64,000 bases of DNA from Quillaja saponaria (Eukaryota; Streptophyta; Magnoliopsida; Fabales; Quillajaceae): positions 3,348,001 through 3,412,000 of the forward strand of contig CM055612.1 of NCBI GenBank assembly GCA_029379385.1, in the 5' to 3' direction. The notes under the pieces are model-generated. The model searched no databases and was not told the origin of the DNA. It saw only the letters and a program-made list of their open reading frames with translations. The stretch's first letter is position 1, and each line of letters begins with the position of its first letter. This document shows positions 1-10,734 of this stretch, piece by piece. The translations under genes and the position numbers were made by a program.

Positions 1-30
1 CTAAACAATGAATTCATATTTCTATTTTAG

Positions 31-3000
31 CTTGCTTTAAATAATTCAGAATCTGAGTTGGCAATGGTAGAGCGTGATTTTCTTTTATTTGTTTTATCCT
101 TTTCTTTTACAACTGAGTAGCTGTTCATGATAATGCATTACAAGCAGGGCAGGTTGTTAAAAAGCCACAAATGCATGTTCACATTCCACCTGAGCTTTTA
201 CTCACGTTTGATGTCCAAAAAGATGTCTTGAAGTCTTCTTACTTGTTACCATCCCTGATGCACCGTATGGAGACTCTGATTTTAGCTGCTCAGCTGAGAG
301 AAGATATTGGTAGACAAACTAGCAGTTTTTGCATACCAATCTCACTGGTTTGTCTCATATACTTAAGTCAGTCTTGAATTATCTTAATCAAGTATTGAGT
401 ATGACTAATTGAAACACCTTTGTTCACTATAGATTCTAGAAGCACTTACAACTGTAAGATGCTGTGAAAGTTTTTCAATGGAACGCCTGGAATTGCTTGG
501 AGATTCAGTTCTGAAGTATGCTGTGAGTTGCCACCTATATCTCAAATATCCCAAGAAACATGAAGGACAGTTAACTTCTCAACGCTCATGGGCTGTTTGT
601 AACTCAACCCTTCATAAATTGGGAACAAATCACAAGTTACAGGTGTTTAATCGTTTTATTATTATAACATGTCACTTGTTTGCCTTTTTTTCTCTGGGAT
701 ACTTTTTCCCATTTAGCTACAATCCAGTACATGTATTGGCAATTCATCGTACGGACATGTCAGTATCTGAAAGCATGTTGTCCTTGAATCCCATACAATG
801 GAAGAATGGTTCTATTATTGGTCACATGTTTTAGTGCTAGAAAAATATTCTTTAGGCATATGAATGCACAGCCTGCTTTGAGATTCCTGTCCTTGTTTTA
901 TTAAAGGAGTCTGAGATGCTGGGTTTTGCTAATGGACAATGTCTTGAAATAATTTTAGTCCAACCACACTTTGGTTTTCTTATTTGACAGGGATACATCC
1001 GCGACTCTGCATTTGATCCACGCCGCTGGACTGCTCCAGGACAGTGTTCTCTACGCACATTTCCTTGTAAATGTGGGGTGGATACTCCAGAAGTGGCTTT
1101 AGATGGTAAATTCCACACTGAAGACCCAACTGTTGTGGTTGGAAAGTGCTGTGATATGGGTCACCGCTGGATAGTTTCAAAAACTATAGCTGATTGTGTT
1201 GAAGCTCTTATAGGAGCATACTATGTCGGTGGTGGCCTGATTGCTACACTTCATATGATGAAGTGGCTTGGTGTTGATGCGGACCTTGAACCATCCTTGG
1301 TCTCTGCAGCAATCAATACTGCATCTCTCTATTCATATGTGCCAAAAGCTAATGAGATTGCAACCCTTGAGGCAAAGATTGGGTATGAATTTTCCATCAA
1401 GGGTCTCTTGCAGGAAGCAATTACGCATTCATCCGAGCAAGAAGTAGGAGACGGCTACAATTATCAGGTATTCTGTGAAGATTTTAAAATTCTATTCTTT
1501 CTTAATTTTAAATATGATGACTCTGAAGCAAGGAAAGAAATTACTGTATAACTTTCAGAACATGCAATTGAAGTAATAATTTCAACATTAACCCTTTCAG
1601 TACATTAAAATTATCAGAGCTTTATTTACTTAATTACTTATTTTCTGCTTTCATCTGTATCTACATCAGAAAATGCACTGAAAGTCCCATATGATCTCAA
1701 AATTTCTTGAATTTTAACAGAGGCTTGAATTTCTTGGCGACTCAGTACTGGACCTGCTTGTTACATGGCATCTCTATCAGAGCCACACAGACATTGATCA
1801 AGGAGAGCTGACTGACTTGCGTTCGGCTTCTGTCAATAATGAAAGTTTTGCTCAAGTTGCTGTCAGGCATAACCTTCATCCACATCTTCAACATAACTCT
1901 GGATTATTACTAAGCCAAATAACAGATTATGTGAAGTCTGTTTCTGAATCTAACAACACCAGATCATTCCAAGGCTTCAAAGGTCCCAAGGTTAGCTCTT
2001 GTGGTGATTATCTCACTTTCTTCTATTCTGAACCTGTCTGTTTTATTCTACCTGGTATAAGCCCTTTGTCATATGAACTTCTCTGTTTACTGGTTGCGTC
2101 ATTACCTTCCAATAAGCAATTTTCAGTAGTAACTTTCTATTTCTGCCATTAAGCAATTTTCAGTAGTAACTTTCTATTTCTGCCATAGGCACTTGGAGAT
2201 TTAGTGGAAAGTATTGCAGGGGCTATACTAATTGATACTAAGCTCAATCTTGAAGAAGTGTGGAGAATATTCAAGCCTCTGTTATCTCCCATTGTAACTC
2301 CTGATAAACTTGAACTGCCTCCTCTGCGTGAACTGCTTGAATTCTGTGACTCTCTTGGGTACTTTATAAAAGAAAACTGTATGAAGAAGGGAGAATTGGT
2401 GCACTCAGAGCTTAGTTTACAGCTGAAAGACGACCTGTTGGTTGGATTAGGGTATGAGCGCAGCAGAAAAAATGCAAAAGGAGAAGCTGCTTCCCATTTA
2501 TTGAAGCAACTTGAGGTTTGTTGTCCTCCTGTGAGTGTATACTTCCATATTGTTTCCTAAGCTTTCCTCTACACTATGATCATTGGCTAATTTTTGCTGT
2601 CTTCCTCATACCACTATAATCAGATTTATGAATAGTTGATATATAAGAGCCCTAATAGATTGCCACATCTCACTTATATTCTTAGTCCAGGATCCATTGC
2701 AAAGCTTTACAAAAGAGAATGAGTAAGCATTTCCATCCAAATTCTCTGTCGAGATTAAGAATCTAGTTGATACTCAAAGAAAAATATGATTAAAGAGCAT
2801 AAAAAATGTAAAATATCTTTTTTTATATATATATATATATGAAATTGATATATATATATATATATATATTATTTTATAAGTTGAAATATGCTAAAATTAG
2901 GTAGAGTAGGAAGACCAAGAACTAAAAAAAAACATCAAGTTAAACTCTAGAACAGGAAGCACCTATGCTTATAAAACCATGATGGTAAAGTGTTTTTTCA

Positions 3001-4376
3001 TCTTTCATTTTAACCGTTACATCTCACAAAAGCTGCTGCAAATGATAAATCTAGCTTCAAAGGTGCTTTAGCTTTTCAAAACCTTTGCCAATATTAACTT
3101 GGACCTTACCATTGCACAGATAAGAATTGTTGAAATTTAGTTTTTGTTTGCCTTCCAACCCATGCCTTCTAACTGCATATAACATGCACTACAAAGAAAT
3201 AATGGGATCCATCTGTCAATCTTGAAGAGGGCCAGATGAATCAAATATTCTGAACTGCTGTCATATATTGCAATATCACTCTCCCCTTTACTTGATGACT
3301 GTATTATGTTGATGTGCTGCATGTTAGTAGTGTCAATGTTTCGTCAACGGCATTGTTAATATTTGTACCAATGCAGAAAAGGGGAATTTGTAGTGCATCC
3401 AAGAAAAGAAGAGATAATGTGGATCATGTCGCTGGTTCGTCTGCTCTAGAAATGGATTTCAGTATCAATGCCTGTACAGTTGATAAAGAAGGCTTAGATC
3501 CAGTAATCCAGAAAAGGCAGAAGATGTCTATAGTAGAATTGTCCCCAGATTCACTCTGTGCTTCTTCCTCATCCAAAAAGATAGTCCGTAGTCCCGATGA
3601 TTCCATTCCAGGTATGTACCATCTATCAAATTGTGTTCTCAGCTGCTTATTGAGAAAATTTGATATGCTGTAGTGCTTAAGCAGATAGTACTTGTTTAAG
3701 TGCTTTAAGCTTTCTTCAACCATATGTTGCACCAATCCAAAATTCACCCTGCCTTGTTACAACCTTCGGTCTTTTTTCTTTTCCCTTTACTTTCCAGCAA
3801 CTTGGGATGCTGAATGCCTGTAACTTCCTGCACTTTCCTCTCTTTTTAGACCCTTGAAAACCGGTTGATTTCTTCTCTTGTTTGTTTGGAGGAACCAAAT
3901 CAATTTGACTAGTATCTGAAATAACTTTTTCCGAATCTTGTTAGCAGTGATTAAATCAATTAATATGAAGAAGGGAGGACCGCGATCCACACTTTTTGAA
4001 CTGTGTAAGAGACTGCAGTGGGAAATGCCAACATTTGATACTACAGAACAGAAATCAAGGTAACGCCAATTAAGTTGTATGTTCTATCATTCACTTGTAT
4101 CTTGAAACCTGAATTCAACAAGCACTAGAAAGCCCCTTATTCTAACCTAACCGATATTTTTTCCACAGAACTGAAATTGAATTTGGCGAAGGTTCGGAAA
4201 GAAGAAAAGGGTTTAGCAGTTTTACGTCAAACATAACTTTGTACATTCCTATCTTTGGCAACATAAAATGCAAAGGAGATGCTAGAGCTGATAAGAAGAG
4301 CTCCTTTGACTCGGCAGCAACAGGCATGCTTTATGAGCTTCAACAAATAGGAAAACTAAAAATTGGAGACTCTTAA
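31..4376 (+). CDS. DCL2: Dicer-like protein 2 (DCL2), 3' part; gene enters from the left edge
   Basis: This is the C-terminal part (about 690 residues) of a plant Dicer-like 2 endoribonuclease. DCL2 cuts long double-stranded RNA into 22-nt siRNAs for antiviral and transgene silencing. Inferred exons are 121-347, 433-642, 991-1467, 1721-1990, 2189-2515, 3377-3611, 3948-4059 and 4169-4376, all phase-consistent with GT-AG introns. A short upstream exon near 31-66 is uncertain because its phase does not fit cleanly. The first RNase III domain shows ERLELLGDSVLK (exon 433-642) and DCVEALIGAYY. The second shows RLEFLGDSVLDLLV and ESIAGAILID, so the acidic catalytic residues are kept in both. Exon 2189-2515 carries a dsRNA-binding region, and the last two exons (starting near INMKKGGPRSTLFELC) form the terminal dsRBD. 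The C-terminal order and wording match DCL2 rather than DCL1, DCL3 or DCL4. Helicase and PAZ domains would lie left of the window. Confidence 0.93.
2113..2186 (+). repeat. Perfect 37-bp tandem duplication at a DCL2 splice acceptor
   Basis: Positions 2113-2149 are repeated exactly at 2150-2186. The second copy runs directly into the AG that precedes the exon at 2189. The duplicated unit holds the pyrimidine-rich tract of the acceptor, so the intron has two copies of it. Only the second is followed at once by the used AG. Confidence 0.95.
2819..2870. repeat. AT microsatellite in DCL2 intron
   Basis: Two blocks of alternating TA dinucleotides, separated by a short non-repeat segment, lie in the 861-bp intron between the exons ending at 2515 and starting at 3377. 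This is a simple repeat likely to vary in length. Confidence 0.85.
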
Positions 4377-5577
4377 TTTTTTTAGCAGTATCAAATAATA
4401 TGTGAGATACAGGATGGGGAGCATCTTCATTAATCTACCATCCTTTTCATCTCTCTTCATACAAAGTAGTGGGGAAACAGGTTAGAGTGGCCTTTTTTGT
4501 ACACTTAATGGAGCTCCTAGTTCAATGTAGTATATGTAGTGTAACATTGATCTTTTTATCTATGTACTAAACATAAAAAAGAGCCTGTAGAGCTGGAGCG
4601 AGTTGTCTGCATTCATCTGTGTAAGAATATTCGGTGCAAAAATTGAGCTCAATATTTCATTTCTACAATTCTCAAATGTTTCCATTTCACAAAATGTGAA
4701 GAGATGATATTTGAGTTTTCCTTTCAACTAATAAGATTTATGACCAAGATAACATAAGCATCCCTCTTCCAATAAAATCCTATTCTTTGATAAATGCTTC
4801 AAACTTTTAGAAGGACATCATAGACTTTATCAGTTGAATTAGTTCAATTGCCGCATTGAGATGCATGTGAAGAAACTAAACTGTAGGGAAGAAAACACAA
4901 AAAACAAAAGACAACCCTGTGACATGTTGAAGTGATGAATTTTTGTGATTTTTTTGCTGTAAAACAAGGACATATCGACAATTTTTAGTGGTTTTTTCAC
5001 TGTAAAACAAGGACATTTCGATGGGAAAAGAAATTGTAGGACGTATCGATGAGAAAAGAAATTGCAGGATGTATCAACGGAAAAGAAATTGCGCGTGTCA
5101 AATGGATCAGAGAAGGCAGGGTTCCTCTACAAACCAACAAACGTGGCGGAACCAGTGACAGTAAAACTATTACTGATAGGGAAAACCTCACCATCACTTG
5201 TTCAAAGAACAAAGGATGAGATTGGAAAAATATTGTATGAAGGCACTGCCATTTGCTAGATGTTGCGTAAGTATTGATCATTGTATTGTCAAAAGAGAAT
5301 AGGTAAAAGGTAAACCATGCATCATGCTTTGGCTGACCATGATTCCAAGCGCTTCTGGGTTCTGCCACAGTGCCACTAATGCAAGCAACATGTATTTTGT
5401 AATTCTTTACGGACAACATAATCCTGATAAAACAAGGTTGGTTAGATTGGTAGCAACACATCTTACAGCTCACTGAACTGAAACTAATAGTTCAGCACAA
5501 CAATTGATCCTCTACTGATTCACCATGCGATCCATAACCACTAACCTAACTTAACATACGGGCAGTGGTTAATGATC
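4377..5577. other. Spacer between convergent DCL2 and BRCT genes
   Basis: The stretch holds the two 3' untranslated regions, with AT-rich polyadenylation-like sequence after 4376. Around 4946-5096 there are two degenerate short tandem repeats. One is a unit of about 45-55 bp containing CTGTAAAACAAGGACAT, twice. The other is a unit of about 30 bp containing GAAAAGAAATTG, three times. The short open frames here have no recognisable protein content. Confidence 0.6.
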
Positions 5578-8500
5578 TCACGCTCTGAGCAGCAGCTCAT
5601 ATACATTACAGTTGTTCTCCCCAGAAACACGCTTCAGCATTTCAAAACTTCTACGATTACCCAAGAAATCAATCCGTTTGAAAATCACATAGCCACGGTC
5701 TGCTGTTTCCTTACTGGAGTACACTGATCGAAGCCGGTCAGCATACCTTGAATCAGTATGAATTGCAGCTTCTATTTCTTGAGCAGACAAATTCTCCTGT
5801 GATAAGTAAAAACAAATGCATCCACCTTCAGATCAGTGCTTGAGCAAGAAGGTAGGATCAACAATGTATGTCTCATGATGCGAATAAGCTAATAGCTACC
5901 TATCATAAAATGCTGACTTTGTAGGGACATCCAAATCAGCAATTTTTATTTATTTTAAGGAACCAAATTCCAACTAAAGGAAGATATTTGTGTTTTTTAC
6001 CAATCAAAATCAAGTCATAAAATATAATAATAGAGCCTGGCATGCAGCATTTTAATGTTTCAGATCATAAAATACTGCGAGTAACAGATGTGGTGTAAAT
6101 ATTTTCCAATTTTTTTTAAATAAAAGGTATTCAGGGAAATATTAAATTCCTGTAGAATGTACAAGTATTATATTAAAAAAAAAGTACCTGATAAAATCCA
6201 TAGATAAAAGCCAACACCTGCAGACATGTAAAGCCATTATTGCTGAAAAATGTTCTCGAAGAAGGCCCCATCTCAGAAAATCGATCAATGGGAAAGATTA
6301 TAGTAAGAAAATGGTTTTTCAATATCAATTCAGATTTCTCACTGCAACAAAAAGCAAGAGCAGGTGAGACACTGGATTCCTCTTGGTATTCAAAACATGT
6401 ATACATCTGCGCAGCTTTTCAGTTTACTAGAAAGGCAGAATAGTCAGGAACAAACTAGTACCTTCCAGCAAGGTCAAAGTTTACAAATTTGACATAATCA
6501 TATTATAAATACAACATGAATTATAAACTTTAGTTGAAGAATATTCTATCAGTTAAACAAAATTTAATATGATGATGGATGACATAATTTTCTTTAAAAA
6601 AAGAACATATTTGATGCTCAATGCCTTTCTATGATTTAGGATACCATCAAGTCAGCAACAAATCCTATATATTCATTAAATCACAAGTAAAGATGGGAAT
6701 AACTATATTCATGTCTTCAGATAGAGAGTGAACAGGGAGAATCAACAACCTTTCAGTAAGAGGCCGAGTGGAGTTTGCAAATGAAGCTTCTGAATCCTTG
6801 CCATTTGCGTCAAAAAATATAGAAGAATGATGTTCACTAGTATCTTCACCACTGAAAGAGTCCATATAAATGGAAGCAGTTGACGTTGGTTCAGATATTG
6901 ACCAACAGATAGAATCTAGGAGGTTGCTTGGTGTTATTGGACGAATTGGAGTTTGACAAGTCTATAAGAGGAAAACACAAGTTTCAAATCAACATTCAGT
7001 AACCAGCTTGTTACTCAAAATTGTAGAAAATAAGCCAGATGGACCTCCTGGACACCCCCCTCCCCACGCCGACCTCACACACACAACCAAGTAAAAGAAA
7101 GAAGAGAAGAAAAAAGCATAGGACAAGGAGAATATTAAGTAAAACTAAATTGCAGGACAAAATGAGTGTTGCCTCCTTCATTAATTTGTTTTCCACTTAC
7201 ATGTGAAATATTCAGCAGTGAAGTGACTTAATATTTTGCGTGACTGAATATTTCACATGACTGAATATTTAAATCATCAACGAGTAGCAATTCGATATTC
7301 TTAATCGGCATTGCCCGCCGCCATCCTCTTGTTTGGTTTTATCATTCACAAGTCATAATAAATTATATAGTGAGGATCATAAAAGTTTGACTAGTCAAAA
7401 AACACTCTCTTCTCATTTTTCCCACATTTGTGACAAGAGGGCAAGAAGTGTGGTTAGCCCTGCAGGAATCATAATTTCCAATCTAAGGTCCATCCCTTGA
7501 GATCTTTACCATAAAGCACACTCTGGTCAGCTTAAATGATGGACATGAAAGAAAAAAAAAAAGGAAACTCTGTACTGCACAACACCAAAACAGGAACACA
7601 TTGATGAAAAATTCCACAAGACAGCACTTACTTGCATACGACGACCCCGGCGGTTTCTTACACCAATTTTTGCAGAGTTCACAATCTGTTGTCTTTCTTT
7701 AAAGCTTGATTTACTTACAACACACTGGAGATCTTCTTGGATAGTTTGCCTCAAAGTTTCCTGATAAGTAGACAAATACACATGATATTTCCATGGAAGA
7801 GCAGAAATATAAGGCTCATAAATATAGGAAATGTGTGAAAAATATTGGAGAATTTCAGAAGGATAAAACCCGAGATAAAGTCAATGAAGAAGAACCAGGA
7901 AAAATGTTGAGTCACCACTCACCACTGACCAATCACAAACTCTAGAGTTATACATCCGAGTATATTCCTCAACCAATGATACCAAGACTTTAGATTTTGC
8001 ACAATTTGAGTAACTATTTTATCAAAACCTCAAACAAAAGTTTTCAAATTCACCAGAATATTTCATCATACTATTAAGTGAAGAAAAGAAAAACAAACAA
8101 ATTGCATTTCATAATTTGGATTGTAAAGATTCAGAACGCACCTCCCCTGCAATATGATTTTGAATATCTTCAAGCATGACAGAGACCTGCCTAGCCAAAT
8201 CGGCAGACATGTGAACAAGCCTTTGCATTTGTTTCTCCTTTGCCATTTTTAGAATCCATGATGGCTGAGACATATCATGCATCAAACAACTAAATATGAT
8301 AAATGAGTTGTGCACTCCCTAATCAATAAGAATTATATGGATGTTTTTCATGTTGAAGATGATTTTAATGTCATTTACTATCAAAGTGTGTAAAATGACA
8401 ACAAAGAGAATGTTGCATAGTATTGTACTGAGACAGCCAACTAGTCTGAACATAAGATAGTTTCATGCCTCTAAACTATCATTCTCAGTATTCACATAGA

Positions 8501-10734
8501 ACATAAGAATACAATGTGGAAGCACTCACTGTAACAAGGTTATTAGTATTTCCAAGATATCGTCGGATAGATGTCCCTTCACAGACTACATGACTGACAG
8601 TGCAACCAACAAACCATTGTTCCACAAAATTGGCACCTTCTCTGCCAACAGCCTCAACTACCTACCAAACATAACAAACATCTTAAAAATTGTTAAAAAA
8701 GCACTAGTATCAAATGCTAACTTGACAGAAGCACAGATTCACCACTCAATATTCTCACATTATATCACTTGTTACCTATAGGACTCTCACAGGTACCTAG
8801 ATTCTAGTTAAATAGAATAAATACAAGAATTCTATGAGTTTACCTTATTCCGCAATTCAGCTGATATGTCTGAATCAATATAGATGGAGCAAGTGGATAA
8901 AGTTAAGTCCACAGTTCTAGCAGACTCTCTTCCAGAGAACCTTTGTGGTTCTTCAAATGTCTCCACTTGCTTGACTGCAAGGATACTTGAAGGAAGACAA
9001 GAATTTTCAGCACTAGTAAACCCAACAAGTCTTTTTGACTCATCCAAACGCATATCAATTTCACCATAATTCTTGACACTGTAAAGTAATTCACTCAGCC
9101 TTACTGTAGAAATGAAAGCAAATGCATTTCAGGTAGTAAACATTTTATATGTATCACAAATAACATTACTAGTAGCAGAAGATCCATTTTCACCTACTAT
9201 TTGCTTTTGCAAATATAACATTAAAATATCATAAACCAATCACTTTGAGATTTTTAAAGTCAACGGAGTTAATTATCAATATAAGGTTATCAACAAATCA
9301 TTGAGTATGCACCAGTCTCTAAAGGGACAAAATCCATGCAAACAGCATCCAGCAATTGCAAGTTGCAACTATAATTAGAATTTTCCTGTAGTACTTTTTT
9401 ATTATAAACCTGAGCTTTCAGCATTAGATGGATGGTAGTACTGAAGCACCAATTTCCTAGAGGTGACCGGAGCCAAAAGAAGGAAAGTTTTTCATCATAT
9501 TCCCGTTTTTGCAAAAGTGTAGCACACAAGGATTAAATTGCAATCACCAAGAACTAGCCAGATTAAATCAGAAAAACACAAAGCTAGCTTAACCTGACCA
9601 TTTTTCCTGACACTATCCACAAACCATCCCAAAGTGACAATAAAGAGACCATTTCTTGATCCATGCTTCAATGCATGCTCAAACTTGCGTCCACCAAAGC
9701 TGTAATCAGTGTTAAAGATTTCATTCCAGCACTAAAAACAGAGTATGTAGTGAATAAATGTCTGTGCTGGGAACAAATCAAGAAAGGAGACACATGCAGA
9801 AATTTACTTATGAAGTACACATAAAAGATCTTTCTGACAATATACTCATTAAGTGAAAATCCCAGGCTCCAGCCTGGGGAAATGTTTACTCTCTCCTCAA
9901 CTCAAGCGAGGAAAGTTGCAGATATAAAAGCTTAAGAGAATATTCAAGGAGTTTTTGCACAGAACAGTAAACGAGAATGGCATCTTCCTCCTACAACACT
10001 ACACAACTACAAACTGAGATAATCTATTTAATTTGAATATTAACAAAGGATATCTGGACCACCAAATGGGTACATTGAGGATGCAAATTGGCGCTGTACT
10101 GTCCACCTAATCGCTCTGTTGCTTCCATCACCTGTTTTCTTGTTTCTGCAAAACAAGAGTCAAAATTATAGCGGCATAACAACACTAATGCTCTACAATT
10201 CTAAAAGGAAAGGAAAAAGGAACAGAGGAAGCCAGATATAGTTTCAAATAGTGTCTACTAACAACAGATAACTCAAACTAGACTCCTCTCTACATCTTCC
10301 ACACATTCTCCAAAAGAAGAGAGAAGAGAGTTGATATGTAGCAATAACCTCAACTATCTCAAATTAGATCTTTGAAGGTTTTCTAATTCATTGGATTTGG
10401 CTTATAGATGTTTGCTTAATGTAAGGAAGCAGCAGAAGATTAAGTAAGTTTATGAATACCACTAGAAATATAAAGGTAAAATTAACTAAAATAAATATGA
10501 AATTCTAAATACATGAATTCAATCATTCATACCTTTGGATAGACCAGTAACGCATATAATGAGACCAGCAAAAGGAGCATTCGATCGAGCTGCCACCTGC
10601 TCAGACCCAACAGAGGATGAAGCCGGAGACATTGGCTTCAAAGGTTGCAGACCTCTGAATGAAGGTGAATACCCAACAAACAGCCCAGAGCACCCCTTGC
10701 TACTAATCACTTCAACTCTGCCACCCCCACCCAT
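5578..10734 (-). CDS. BRCT-domain protein (TopBP1/Rad4-like), two BRCT domains
   Basis: Ten inferred exons, in transcription order: 10734-10533, 10145-10054, 9701-9599, 9103-8844, 8661-8530, 8264-8142, 7760-7632, 6961-6750, 6341-6188 and 5796-5578. They join in phase to 541 residues. The start is the ATG at 10734; the frame is open further upstream but only with a GTG. BRCT domain 1 spans roughly residues 50-140 (FAGLIICVTGLSK ... LGWFVDSVRKN, with the conserved Trp). BRCT domain 2 spans roughly 205-290 (NFVEQWFVGCTVSHVVCEG ... PSWILKMAKEK). The C-terminal half is a conserved plant region of unknown fold ending NVYELLLRA. BRCT proteins bind phosphopeptides in DNA-damage and replication signalling; that role is inferred from the domain only. 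One intron (9702-10053) appears to be of U12 AT-AC type. An acceptor-like CAG just upstream of the ATG hints at a 5' UTR intron. Confidence 0.88.
7201..7258. repeat. Perfect 15-bp inverted repeat inside an intron
   Basis: ATGTGAAATATTCAG at 7201-7215 pairs exactly with CTGAATATTTCACAT at 7244-7258, leaving a 28-base loop. It lies in the intron between exons 6961-6750 and 7760-7632 of the BRCT gene. No function is evident. Confidence 0.8.
9702..10053 (-). other. U12-type (minor spliceosome) AT-AC intron in the BRCT gene
   Basis: On the minus strand the exon ends in CAG, followed by ATATCCTTT, which is the U12 donor consensus. The next exon (starting AGC TTT GGT GGA at 9701) is preceded by AC. 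About 10 bases upstream of it is TCTTTAAC, which fits the U12 branch-point consensus. Joining here gives THLVVQ-SFGGRKFEHALKHG in frame. The GT sites I tried in exon 10054-10145 all leave the wrong phase for the CAG acceptor at this junction. Confidence 0.85.
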
